From Sulfuriferula sp. (GTDB lineage Bacteria > Pseudomonadota > Gammaproteobacteria > Burkholderiales > Sulfuriferulaceae): a stretch of 40,537 nucleotides of DNA. The stretch is taken from positions 1 through 40,537 of the forward strand of contig JABFSE010000034.1 of the NCBI GenBank assembly GCA_013140765.1, given 5' to 3'. Shown here piece after piece: positions 15,919 to 24,041 of this stretch. The notes below the pieces were generated by a model. It was not told the DNA's origin. It made no database searches and saw only the letters and a list, made by a program, of their open reading frames with translations. How positions within the stretch are numbered: position 1 is the stretch's first letter; the number at the start of each line of letters is the position of its first letter. The position numbers and the translations under genes are program-made.

Positions 15919-15934
15919 CCCCCTAAGTTGGGGG
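15919..15934. promoter_or_regulatory. G/C dyad 3 upstream of the lipoprotein operon
   Basis: CCCCC-TAAGTT-GGGGG, with three further C on the left side (15916-15918). In the direction of the operon the spacer reads AACTTA. Third copy of the island's dyad. It also lies about 90 bp upstream of the plus-strand SemiSWEET gene. Confidence 0.6.
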
Positions 15935-16021
15935 TGTTTAGAGGGCGGCTGTTGATTAAACTGTGCGCATACCCAAGCCGCGCTACAGCGTGTATATTGC
16001 TAGTTTTTAGGGGGAATAGTG

Positions 16022-16288
16022 ATGGCGGCATTGGATATGTTAGGTTTTGTGGCGACGGCGTTTACGACTTCTTCGTTTATTCCGCAGGTGTGGACGACGT
16101 GGAAAACGAAAGATGTGAGTGGTATCTCGTTGCCGACTTATTTGATTATTACGGTGGGGCTATTTTTGTGGCTGTTGTATGGCATTTTTAAGCAGGATGC
16201 GCCGATTATCGTGGCTAATTCAGTCATGACGGTGTTGACCGCGACGATTACGGTGATGAAATTACGTTATGGGAAGTCGGCAAAATGA
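16022..16288 (+). CDS. SemiSWEET family sugar transporter
   Basis: An 88-residue protein with three hydrophobic helices and the PQ-loop motif SSFIPQVWTTWKTKDVSGIS at about residues 17-36, followed by LPTYLIITVGLFLWLLYGIF and VANSVMTVLTATITVMKL. This is the size and layout of bacterial SemiSWEETs, which dimerise to pass sugars across the inner membrane. The ATG at 16022 follows AGGGGGA by 6 bases; a GTG directly precedes it. The stop overlaps the GntR regulator start by 4 bp, implying joint expression. Confidence 0.85.
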   Translation: MAALDMLGFVATAFTTSSFIPQVWTTWKTKDVSGISLPTYLIITVGLFLWLLYGIFKQDAPIIVANSVMTVLTATITVMKLRYGKSAK

Positions 16289-17037
16289 CGCAGGATATTT
16301 TTACCAAGCTCATGCCCGATAGAGGCATTGCCGAGCCTGTTTATCAGCAATTGATGAAGCGCATCGTGGCGTTAATCGCGGCGGGTGAGATTAGTGGTCA
16401 AGACAGTTTGCCGTCAGAACGCTTGTTGGCAGAAAAGCTGTCGTTAAGTCGCACTACGGTGCGGCGTTGCTATACCGAATTACGTGCGCAAAATTTACTT
16501 AGCAGTCAGGGACGGGCTGGCTTTACCGTTAATGATGTGCCTAACTTGCAACCCAAGTTGGGGCGGTTAAAAGGTTTTACTGAAGAGATGAAAGAATTGG
16601 GTTTAACGCCAAGCACGCGCATATTAGAAAGAACCGTGGTCACCGACAGAACGATTGCATCTGTGGTCGGGCGGCCGTCTCACGCGCAGTTTTTGCGGCT
16701 GGTGCGTGTGCGTTGTGGTGACGATGTGCCGCTGTCGCGTGAGGTGGCTTGGTATGATCTCACCAGTGCGCCACAAATAGCGGACTGGGATGTGACTGGC
16801 TCTATTTATGATTATTTGAAAACGGTATGCAATGTGCGCCTAGGTCGTGCCGAACAAACCATAGAGGCGGTCATGAGTAGCGCGGAGGAATCCGCCGTAT
16901 TTGGTTTTGAGCAGTCGTCACCATGTTTGCTGTTTAAGCGTAAAACCTACACTGCCAGCGGGCAAATTGTGGAGTATGTCGAAGGCACGTTCCGTGGCGA
17001 TGCCTATACTTATCACATTGATTTGGGTGTTAGTTAG
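16285..17037 (+). CDS. GntR/HutC-family transcriptional regulator with UTRA domain
   Basis: A 250-residue regulator. The winged helix is at about 17-77 (PVYQQLMKRIVALIAAGEISG...LPSERLLAEKLSLSRTTVRRCYTELRAQNLL), and the UTRA ligand-binding domain spans about 95-245 (FTEEMKELGLTPSTRILERTVV, EQTIEAVMSS, TYTASGQIVEYVEG). HutC-type members usually sense sugar phosphates or amino-acid derivatives. It is coupled to SemiSWEET and overlaps the convergent PfkB kinase by 8 bp, so a sugar or nucleoside regulator is likely. A candidate operator lies at 17996-18031. Confidence 0.88.
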   Translation: MTQDIFTKLMPDRGIAEPVYQQLMKRIVALIAAGEISGQDSLPSERLLAEKLSLSRTTVRRCYTELRAQNLLSSQGRAGFTVNDVPNLQPKLGRLKGFTEEMKELGLTPSTRILERTVVTDRTIASVVGRPSHAQFLRLVRVRCGDDVPLSREVAWYDLTSAPQIADWDVTGSIYDYLKTVCNVRLGRAEQTIEAVMSSAEESAVFGFEQSSPCLLFKRKTYTASGQIVEYVEGTFRGDAYTYHIDLGVS

Positions 17038-17956
17038 ATTGCGTTGCGATGAATTCAGTTATTTGCGTTGGGTACGGTAGCGCGTCAAGTATGCCCTTGC
17101 TGGCGGCGACCCGCGCACCGCAGGCGTTGGCAAGGTGCAGTGTGTGCGCTATGTCGCATTGCTGACTGAGCGCATAAACCAGCCCGCAACCAAACGCATC
17201 ACCCGCGCCTGTGGCATCTATCTGGGTGATGTTGAAAGCAGCTTGGTGATGTATTTCGCCTGATGCGCTGATGCTGATAGCCCCGTGTTCGGCTAAGGTG
17301 ACAATAAGATAAGCGTAAGGATGCGGTAAGGTCGGTAGCTGTGTTAGCCATGTTTGCGCATCCCAATGTTCGGCTGCGGGCAAGGCAAACATTAACGCCG
17401 CTTCGGTTGCATTGACCACAAGCACATCGGTGAGTGCCAGCATTTGCGCTGACGGTGTGCGCCAAGGCGATGGGTTGAGATAAGTCATTGCACCGCGTTG
17501 TTTGCCGATTTCAAAGGCGGCTAAGATAGCGTTGTCGGGTGCTTCAAATTGCGCACACACCCAGTCTAATTGATTCATACTCTGGCATTGCGCCTGCACA
17601 TGTTGCTCGTTAATCAGGGTGTTTGCGCCGTGGTAGGCGGCGAGGAAATTTTTACCATTAGTCGCGATAAAGCCCACGCCGTAGCCAGAGTTAGCGGGTA
17701 GGTCATAAACACCACGCATATCCAAGCCCTCGCTGGTTAAAAATTCACGCGCTGATTTGCCTGCGTTATCCGCGCCTATGCCTAATAGCAGGCGCACCTT
17801 TAAGCCTAATCTATGCAGCCCCACGCCCAAATTCAGCCCTTTGCCACCATGCTCTTGAAATACACCGTGTGCTTGCAATGACTCACCTGCGCTAGGCAAG
17901 CGGTCTAGTTGCATAAAATTAGCATTCATATAGCTACCAATAACTAAGCAATACAC
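17030..17956 (-). CDS. PfkB-family (ribokinase-like) carbohydrate kinase
   Basis: A 308-residue kinase from a GTG at 17956, with AGGGG 7 bases upstream. It has the family opening VIGSYMNANFMQLDRLPSAGESL, the GGKGLNLGVGLHRLG substrate segment (about 37-51), NATEAALMF, and the ATP/catalytic motif DATGAGDAFGCGL (about 262), where the last Asp is the base. The open frame extends to 18004 but the extra 16 residues do not fit the family. Substrate is not evident; ribokinase-like sugars or nucleosides are likely. Convergent with the GntR gene. Confidence 0.86.
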   Translation of the reverse strand: MYCLVIGSYMNANFMQLDRLPSAGESLQAHGVFQEHGGKGLNLGVGLHRLGLKVRLLLGIGADNAGKSAREFLTSEGLDMRGVYDLPANSGYGVGFIATNGKNFLAAYHGANTLINEQHVQAQCQSMNQLDWVCAQFEAPDNAILAAFEIGKQRGAMTYLNPSPWRTPSAQMLALTDVLVVNATEAALMFALPAAEHWDAQTWLTQLPTLPHPYAYLIVTLAEHGAISISASGEIHHQAAFNITQIDATGAGDAFGCGLVYALSQQCDIAHTLHLANACGARVAASKGILDALPYPTQITEFIATQSN

Positions 17957-17995
17957 ATTGTTACCCCTGTGACAAATTGATACAGATAGATATAA

Positions 17996-18031
17996 AAATA
18001 CCATTGCACTGATTGGTATTTGTTTGGTATC
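17996..18031. promoter_or_regulatory. Candidate GntR operator: three ATACCA/TGGTAT elements
   Basis: AAATACCA (17996-18003) and TGGTATTT (18014-18021) form an inverted repeat. A further TTTGGTATC (18023-18031) repeats TTGGTAT at a 10-bp step. They lie in the gap between the divergent PfkB kinase (17956) and LuxR-type gene (18096). TGGT...ACCA arms are typical of HutC-type GntR operators, so the neighbouring regulator is a reasonable candidate. Confidence 0.45.
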
Positions 18032-18095
18032 TTTATGCCTGTGCTGACAAATATCTTACTACAGTCGTCAGCAATGCAACAGGGAGCGAGTCATC

Positions 18096-19184
18096 ATGGT
18101 GAAAAAACATACTCGCAAGTGGGAGCGGCTTAAGTTATGGACGTGTGCGGGGTTGGATATGCCTGTGATCGCGCCTGAGGTATTGCGATTGCTTACCGAG
18201 ATTATTCCTGCGGATGCGGCGTTGCTATATTTAGATGCGACAGATGCGAATACGCCCCCATTTTTTTATCATACGGACAGCCCTGATGCGGTGAGGGCAC
18301 TATTTGCTAATGAGCCTCAGCTATTTCGCGGTGCGCATGATTATAATGTTGGGCATGTTATGCACGCGACTGGTTGGGCTAAGGCAGGGAATTTTTTAAC
18401 CATACCGCGTGCGTATTTTGCCAGTAATACTTATCAGCTATTAGTGCGCGCATCGGGGCATCATCACACCTTGGATGTGCGCCTAGAAGTCGGTGGTAAG
18501 CCTGTGGGTGCGCTGATGTTGTTTCGTGCATCGGGTCTGGCATTTGACGCAGATGATGTCGAGAATATCATGCGTGCGGCACGTTATGTGGAGCACGGTT
18601 TGTCACATTCTGCGCAAACGCAGGGTGATGTGTGGACGCAACGAGATGCGATGATAGTAGCCAGTGAGGATGGTCGTTTATTACATTTGAGCACGCAAGC
18701 GGCGGATTTGTTAAAGCAAATCAGTTTAATGGGCAGTGTAATGACTAGCTCGCAACATTTACCCCCCGTGATGCAGACATTGGTGCGGCAATTGCGTGTT
18801 TCACCTGTGCAGTCTGGTGCGTTACCTGAGCGACGTATTCCCGTCTATGGTGGCTATTTGCATTTACGTGCTTATTGGTTGAATGCCGTTGATGCGCAAG
18901 CAACACAGCGTATGGTTGGCTTTAGTATCAATAAAATTTATCCTAAGCAGGTCGCAATCATGTCGGTATTGTGCGATGCTGATTTAACCCCGCGTGAGGT
19001 CAGCATGGCGCAGTTGTTGATGCAGCATTATGCAGGCAGTGAGATTCGGGCACAGTTAGGTGTAAGCGAGGCGGTTTACCGTGATTGTGTGCGTGCGATT
19101 TATACCAAGCTAGGTATCAATAACCAACGTGATTTACATGGACGTGTGGGCGGCTTGGTAGAGGCGCGTATTATGGCGCATTAG
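18096..19184 (+). CDS. LuxR-type transcriptional regulator with GAF-like sensory region
   Basis: A 362-residue protein. The last 65 residues form a LuxR/FixJ-type helix-turn-helix: LTPREVSMAQLLMQHYAGSEIRAQLGVSEAVYRDCVRAIYTKLGI. The N-terminal 170 residues resemble a GAF-like fold (PADAALLYLDATD, DVRLEVGGKPVGALMLFR), followed by a PAS-like stretch (AMIVASEDGRLLHLS). No receiver domain or conserved Asp. AGGGAGCGA lies before the ATG. It could be an orphan ligand sensor. The stop overlaps the convergent gene at 19171 by 14 bp. Confidence 0.78.
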   Translation: MVKKHTRKWERLKLWTCAGLDMPVIAPEVLRLLTEIIPADAALLYLDATDANTPPFFYHTDSPDAVRALFANEPQLFRGAHDYNVGHVMHATGWAKAGNFLTIPRAYFASNTYQLLVRASGHHHTLDVRLEVGGKPVGALMLFRASGLAFDADDVENIMRAARYVEHGLSHSAQTQGDVWTQRDAMIVASEDGRLLHLSTQAADLLKQISLMGSVMTSSQHLPPVMQTLVRQLRVSPVQSGALPERRIPVYGGYLHLRAYWLNAVDAQATQRMVGFSINKIYPKQVAIMSVLCDADLTPREVSMAQLLMQHYAGSEIRAQLGVSEAVYRDCVRAIYTKLGINNQRDLHGRVGGLVEARIMAH

Positions 19185-20220
19185 GCGTATCAGCCACCCA
19201 TGCCTGTATGAGCGTATAGCTGACTGCTAACACCGCTGGACCAACAAAAATGCCCACCAAACCAAAGCTCAACAAGCCGCCGATTACGCCCGCTAATATC
19301 AGTAGCATGGGTAAATCTGCGCCTTGTTTGATAAGGTAGGGGCGCAATACGCTGTCCAAGCTGGCGACTATCACCATCCACACCAGCAAACCTGCCGCCG
19401 TGGCCGTGTCGCCTTGCCAATATAGCCAGATAGTCGCGGGTAGTAATACAGGCACTACGCCGATTTGCGCTAGGCAGAGCATAAACATCAGCGCGGTGAG
19501 TACGGTCGCAAACGGCACGCCTGCAATTGCCAGCCCTATGCCGCCTAGCAATGCCTGTACGATAGCGGTGACCCCAACCCCCAGAGCCACAGCGCGGATA
19601 GACATGCTGGCAGTCTGTACCACTTGCACACCGCGTTCCCCCGCGAGTCGTCGTGCAAATTGTTTAATGCCCAGCGCCGCTGTTTCGCCATACATAAACA
19701 TCACTGCGGCCAATGCTGTCATCAGCAAAAAATGCGCGAATAGCAAGCCGAAATTCCCCGCCTCAGCCACTAGCCATTTGACCACGACCCCTGCGTAAGG
19801 CGCGGCTTTGCTCGTCATTTCTTGCGCCCCTGTGGCGGCAATGTCTTGCCATGCTTGCGCGGCGTGCGTGCCTATATAGGGTAATTGTGCTAACCAAGTG
19901 GGCGCGGTAGTGGGGATATGCGTCAGTGATTTAGCAGTTTGCGTGATTAAATCGGTGTTTTGCACGATGGTGCTAATCGCTAATGTCAGCGGCACAACAA
20001 ATATCATCACTACCAAACCCGTCATGACCAGCACGGCCAGCCCGCGTTTATGACGCAATCGCGCTTGTAGCTTGAGCATGACTGGCCAAGTGGTGACGAC
20101 TATCATCATTGCCCATATCGTCGCAGGGAGGAGAGGGCGTAATATCCACAAACTCGCCGTCGCCAGCCCAACTATGAAACTAATGCTTAGAATAGTACGC
20201 GTTAAGTCAGTTTTGTGCAT
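19171..20220 (-). CDS. AI-2E transporter family (YdiK/PerM-like) membrane protein
   Basis: A 349-residue inner-membrane protein with seven to eight hydrophobic helices in the family arrangement: a pair at the N-terminus (SISFIVGLATASLWILRPLL, IWAMMIVVTTWPVM), a soluble stretch about 100-160, and the C-terminal cluster ending GVIGGLLSFGLVGIFVGPAVLAVSY. GLVGIFVGP is a family signature. The ATG at 20220 is chosen; the frame is open to 20349 but that part overlaps mutY and is not protein-like. The transported substrate of this branch is unknown. Confidence 0.85.
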   Translation of the reverse strand: MHKTDLTRTILSISFIVGLATASLWILRPLLPATIWAMMIVVTTWPVMLKLQARLRHKRGLAVLVMTGLVVMIFVVPLTLAISTIVQNTDLITQTAKSLTHIPTTAPTWLAQLPYIGTHAAQAWQDIAATGAQEMTSKAAPYAGVVVKWLVAEAGNFGLLFAHFLLMTALAAVMFMYGETAALGIKQFARRLAGERGVQVVQTASMSIRAVALGVGVTAIVQALLGGIGLAIAGVPFATVLTALMFMLCLAQIGVVPVLLPATIWLYWQGDTATAAGLLVWMVIVASLDSVLRPYLIKQGADLPMLLILAGVIGGLLSFGLVGIFVGPAVLAVSYTLIQAWVADTPNAP

Positions 20221-20280
20221 GGTGATGAGTGGGTAGGCAATATAATAGCCATACTGTAAATGATTTAGGATGCTTTGGGT

Positions 20281-21321
20281 ATGACAAGTTTTGCGCATCA
20301 ACTTATCAATTGGCAACAGCAACATGGGCGGCATGATTTGCCTTGGCAAGGTAGCCGCGAGCCTTATCGCGTTTGGCTGTCAGAGATTATGCTACAGCAA
20401 ACGCAGGTGGCGACGGTGATACCGTATTACCAGCGTTTTGTGGCCAGTTTTCCCGATTTGGCGAGTCTGGCGGCGGCGACTCAAGATGAGGTGTTAGCGC
20501 ATTGGAGCGGCTTGGGTTATTACTCGCGGGCACGTAATTTACATGCGGCGGCGCAGAAAATACAGACGGATTTTGGCGGCGAATTTCCGCAAGCGATAAA
20601 TGATATTGTTAGCCTGCCAGGCATAGGTCGCTCAACCGCCGCCGCGATTGCCGCGTTTTGCTTTGGTGCGCGGGCGGCGATACTCGATGGCAATGTGAAA
20701 CGTGTGCTCACTCGCCAGTTTGGTATTGCGGGTTATACGGGCGAGAAGCAAATTGAGACCAAATTATGGGCATTGGCTGAGTCATTATTACCGAATCAGC
20801 AAGTAGATAACTATACCCAAGCCTTGATGGATATGGGCGCGACGTTATGCACGCGTAGCCGTCCACGCTGCGAGGTATGCCCTGTGGCGGCGAGTTGTGC
20901 GGCACTAGCTACGCAACAAGTCGCGACATTACCCACGCCGAAACCGAAAAAAGCCATCCCGCACAAAACCACGCGCATAGTTATTTTGCATCATGCGGGA
21001 CGCATCTGGCTACAGCAACGCCCACCGACAGGCATCTGGGGCGGGCTGTGGAGCTTTCCCGAGCTGGCTATGGATGCCGACGTGCTGGCGACTTGTCGCG
21101 ATGATTGGCAATTGCAAATCGCCAGCGCGTACGAGCTACCCGCTTTTAAGCACGTATTTACCCATTTTAGCCTAATGATTACGCCGCACTGGGTGGACGT
21201 AGTGCGCTTGCCGTTGACGATACAAGATAACGCTGGGCGTTGGTTGAGTATAGTCGATGCGCTACAAGCGGCGATTCCTGCGCCTGTGCGGCAGGTGCTA
21301 GTTGAATTGCAGGCGGCGTAA
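20281..21321 (+). CDS. mutY: A/G-specific adenine DNA glycosylase MutY
   Basis: A 346-residue base-excision repair enzyme that removes A paired with 8-oxoguanine. It has MLQQTQVATVIPYYQRF with the catalytic Glu region, the helix-hairpin-helix LPGIGRSTAAAIAAFCFG, ILDGNVKRVLTR with the catalytic Asp, and the 4Fe-4S motif CTRSRPRCEVCPVAASC (C-x6-C-x2-C-x5-C). A C-terminal NUDIX-like domain for oxoG recognition follows (LQQRPPTGIWGGLWSFPEL). An in-frame TTG lies 6 bases upstream of the ATG. It overlaps the tatD-like gene by one base. Confidence 0.95.
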   Translation: MTSFAHQLINWQQQHGRHDLPWQGSREPYRVWLSEIMLQQTQVATVIPYYQRFVASFPDLASLAAATQDEVLAHWSGLGYYSRARNLHAAAQKIQTDFGGEFPQAINDIVSLPGIGRSTAAAIAAFCFGARAAILDGNVKRVLTRQFGIAGYTGEKQIETKLWALAESLLPNQQVDNYTQALMDMGATLCTRSRPRCEVCPVAASCAALATQQVATLPTPKPKKAIPHKTTRIVILHHAGRIWLQQRPPTGIWGGLWSFPELAMDADVLATCRDDWQLQIASAYELPAFKHVFTHFSLMITPHWVDVVRLPLTIQDNAGRWLSIVDALQAAIPAPVRQVLVELQAA

Positions 21322-22079
21322 TGATAGATACCCATTGCCATTTAGATTTCGCTGATTTTGATGCTGACCGCGTGGCGGTGGTGGCGCGAGTGCAGGCGTT
21401 GGGGGTGACGGCGATTATTGTGCCTGCAGTGAGCGCGGCTAATTTTGCGGCGGTGCAAACAGTGTGTGCGGATTATGCTATCTGTCGCCCCGCATTCGGT
21501 TTACATCCCGTATTCGCTAACCAGCATCAGCCTGCTGATTTACAAGCGTTGCGTGATATTGTTGCCATGCAACGTCCTGTTGCCATTGGCGAAATAGGCT
21601 TGGATTTATTTGTACGTGACGTCGATATGGCGCAGCAGCTTTATTATTTCACCGAACAATTAAAAATCGCCAGTGAATTTGATTTGCCCGTATTGCTGCA
21701 TACCCGCTATGCCAATGATGAAATTATGAAGCAATTGCGCCGATTTAACATCCGTCGCGGCATTGCCCATGCGTTTAATGGTAGTACGCAACAAGCCGAG
21801 GCGTTTATTAAACAGGGTTTCAAACTCGGTTTTGGCGGTGCAATGACTTACACGCGAGCGACTAATCTACGCAAATTAGCCGTAGAATTACCATTGGAGA
21901 GCATCGTACTGGAAACCGACGCGCCCGATATGTCGCCAGCTTGGGCACATGGGCAGCGCAATAGTCCCGAATACATGCCGCAAATTGCACAAGTGCTGGC
22001 AGATTTGCGTGGTGTTAACATCAATGAAGTAATTGCAGCAACAACGCGTACGGCGAATAGCATATTGTGTTTATTTTAA
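21321..22079 (+). CDS. TatD-family metal-dependent hydrolase (DNase)
   Basis: A 252-residue TIM-barrel hydrolase. Metal ligands are visible in DTHCHLDFADFD, EIGLDLF, LLHTRYANDE, HAFNGS and ETDAPDMSP. Most similar in pattern to the YjjV/TatD group, with 3'-5' DNase activity reported for E. coli TatD. It shares a base with the mutY stop (TAATG), so the two are co-translated DNA repair or hydrolase genes. The exact subgroup (YjjV or TatD) is not settled by eye. Confidence 0.9.
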   Translation: MIDTHCHLDFADFDADRVAVVARVQALGVTAIIVPAVSAANFAAVQTVCADYAICRPAFGLHPVFANQHQPADLQALRDIVAMQRPVAIGEIGLDLFVRDVDMAQQLYYFTEQLKIASEFDLPVLLHTRYANDEIMKQLRRFNIRRGIAHAFNGSTQQAEAFIKQGFKLGFGGAMTYTRATNLRKLAVELPLESIVLETDAPDMSPAWAHGQRNSPEYMPQIAQVLADLRGVNINEVIAATTRTANSILCLF

Positions 22080-22124
22080 TTCAACTTATTGAAAAATATA
22101 AATTTTCCGTATAAAGTTAGTAAT

Positions 22125-23114
22125 ATGGAAAATATACCGAAATCTCCGCTCGTTTCACATTTAGGTTTGACAGAAATATCGCTAGATGCGCGGCGGCAAT
22201 ATGTCGATGCGCTAAGTGTGTTCACCGCTTGGGAGGCTGCAGTGCAGCAATGTTTGGAAGTGCGTGGCGGCATGTACTGGAAACGGCAAGCGGGGGTGGA
22301 ATATCTAATTCGTACTTCGCCGCAAAACACACAAAAGAGTCTGGGTGTTAAATCTGATACTACGGTAGCGATTTATCAAAAATTTGTTGATACCAAAGCA
22401 AGTAGGGAGTTAAGGCGTGATGAGTTGGCTCAGGCACTGATTAAGCATCAGCGGTTAAACAGAGCGTTGTTTGTCGGCCGTGCTCCACAGATTTTAGTTG
22501 ATATACTGCAAGGTTTAGCACGTGCCAATTTGGCGGAATACTTTACCGTGGTTGGGACGCATGCTTTGTATGCGTATGAAGCTGCAGCGGGTGTGCAAAT
22601 AGCCTCAGCAGAAGCATTGGCAACGCAGGATGTTGATTTGTTATGGGATACTCGCAAGCGAGTACATTTTGTAACGCAGATGACACGTTTGAATGCCAGC
22701 ATGTTGGGTGTGCTACAAAAGGTTGACCCTACTTTTGAGTTGAGATCCGACCAACGTTATACTGCAGTCAATAGTAAAGGTTTTGAAGTCGATATTATTC
22801 GACGTGAAGCGGGTGATAATGATCCACATCCATTGCGACTTACTGACGATGAAAATGATTTTTCAGCGGTTCAAGCTAAACGGGCAGGTGCGTTGTTAAG
22901 TGCGCCACTTTTTTCTGCCATGATAGTATCGCCTTCTGGTTATATGGCAAGAATGCGCACGATTTCGCCATTGAGTTTTATTCAATTCAAACGGTGGATG
23001 GCAGTGCAAGCTACACGAGACCAGATGAAAACAGGACGTGATATCCTACAAGCTGAGTTGGTTGCGCAGTTGGTAGAAGTTTACCTCCCGCATTTAGTTA
23101 ATCCACAAACATAG
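22125..23114 (+). CDS. GSU2403-family nucleotidyltransferase-fold protein
   Basis: A 329-residue protein with the nucleotidyltransferase-fold core at about 140-190: FTVVGTHALYAYEAAAGV followed by ATQDVDLLWDTRKRV, which supplies the Gly-x-x-Ala and Asp-x-Asp residues. This pattern is that of the GSU2403 family, whose substrate is unknown. The N-terminal third is helical. The ATG at 22125 is taken, since the TTG at 22089 lies in AT-rich sequence. No toxin- or antitoxin-like partner is adjacent. Confidence 0.7.
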   Translation: MENIPKSPLVSHLGLTEISLDARRQYVDALSVFTAWEAAVQQCLEVRGGMYWKRQAGVEYLIRTSPQNTQKSLGVKSDTTVAIYQKFVDTKASRELRRDELAQALIKHQRLNRALFVGRAPQILVDILQGLARANLAEYFTVVGTHALYAYEAAAGVQIASAEALATQDVDLLWDTRKRVHFVTQMTRLNASMLGVLQKVDPTFELRSDQRYTAVNSKGFEVDIIRREAGDNDPHPLRLTDDENDFSAVQAKRAGALLSAPLFSAMIVSPSGYMARMRTISPLSFIQFKRWMAVQATRDQMKTGRDILQAELVAQLVEVYLPHLVNPQT

Positions 23115-23125
23115 AAAGTATCCCG

Positions 23126-23596
23126 ATGGCAGAAAATTTAAGCACGCGCCCCCGCACCTTAGCACCACCGCCTTTGGTTTATGCTACGGGTTTGGGATTA
23201 AGTTGGTGGCTGGAGAAGATTGTGCCCTTAGGTTTTGTTTCCAGCCATGCAGTGCAACAAATTGCCTGGGGGTTGGTGTGGTTAGGATTCGTGCTGATGT
23301 TGTGGGCGGCGGTGACTATTTGGCGGCACAACACGACGGTGAACCCGTATAAAGGCGTATCGAGTTTAGTGACGACAGGGCCGTTTGCGTTTTCGCGCAA
23401 CCCGATTTATCTCGCCGATGTGTTGGTTTATTTGGCAGTAATGGTGCTGATGGGAACGATATGGCCGCTGTTTTTTGCGCCGTTGGTGTGGGTGGTGATG
23501 CGCTATGCGGTTATCGCGCATGAAGAAGCGCATTTAACAGCGAAATTTGGTGATGTTTATACTGCGTATTGCAAGCGCGTGCGGCGTTGGATTTGA
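23126..23596 (+). CDS. PEMT/ICMT-like membrane methyltransferase
   Basis: A 156-residue membrane protein with three to four hydrophobic helices and the isoprenylcysteine/phospholipid methyltransferase motif TTGPFAFSRNPIYLADVL (about 88-105) and the C-terminal EEAHLTAKFGDVYTAYCKRVRRWI. Bacterial members of this family methylate lipids or membrane substrates using S-adenosylmethionine; the substrate here is not known. It follows the nucleotidyltransferase gene by 11 bases. Confidence 0.85.
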   Translation: MAENLSTRPRTLAPPPLVYATGLGLSWWLEKIVPLGFVSSHAVQQIAWGLVWLGFVLMLWAAVTIWRHNTTVNPYKGVSSLVTTGPFAFSRNPIYLADVLVYLAVMVLMGTIWPLFFAPLVWVVMRYAVIAHEEAHLTAKFGDVYTAYCKRVRRWI

Positions 23597-23617
23597 GGGC
23601 GGCATAGTGCCACCCTC
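23595..23617. terminator. Hairpin between convergent methyltransferase and psiF
   Basis: GAGGGCGGCA and TGCCACCCTC form a 10-bp stem with one mismatch and a TAG loop, overlapping the methyltransferase stop codon. No T-run follows, so the terminator role is tentative. Confidence 0.35.
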
Positions 23618-23625
23618 ACACAACT

Positions 23626-23952
23626 TTACTTCATGTTTTCAGGGCCTTTGGCAGACAGGCATGAGCTCATGAATTTTTTGCGCTCGTCACCTTTTTTGCC
23701 ATCAGCAGCTTTGTTGCAACTTGTCATGGCGTTTTGCGGTTTAGCGTCAGCGGCTGGTGCGGTAACTTCAGCAGGTTTGGCTGATAAGCATGATTTCATA
23801 AAGGCTTTGCGTTCATCGCCTTTCAGTGCTTTTGCGGCAGCATCTTTATTACACGTGCCCATTTTTTCTTGCTGTGCGGTTTTAGCAAATGCGCTAACCG
23901 ACATTGCAGATAATACGGCGGACATGACGAGTGCGGCTAAGACTTTATTCAT
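23626..23952 (-). CDS. psiF: PsiF-repeat periplasmic protein
   Basis: A 108-residue protein with a signal peptide ending near AFA-KT and two PsiF repeats: MGTCNKDAAAKALKGDERKAFMKSCLS at about 31-57 and a copy at about 76-101 (SCNKAADGKKGDERKKFMSSCLS), each with a Cys near both ends. The family is named for phosphate-starvation induction in E. coli; its molecular role is unclear. No Pho box was recognised upstream. AGGAGG-like sequence (CTGGAGG) precedes the ATG. Confidence 0.85.
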   Translation of the reverse strand: MNKVLAALVMSAVLSAMSVSAFAKTAQQEKMGTCNKDAAAKALKGDERKAFMKSCLSAKPAEVTAPAADAKPQNAMTSCNKAADGKKGDERKKFMSSCLSAKGPENMK

Positions 23953-24041
23953 AAAACCTCCAGTAAATATATAAAAATGCCGAATAGCTATCCGACATAG
24001 ATAGTATAACGATAGTCAGCGCAATTTTGTTGACACGCTGT

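Noticed and set aside
23953-24041. Pho box upstream of psiF
   Set aside because: No pair of CTGTCAT-type repeats could be found near the psiF start.
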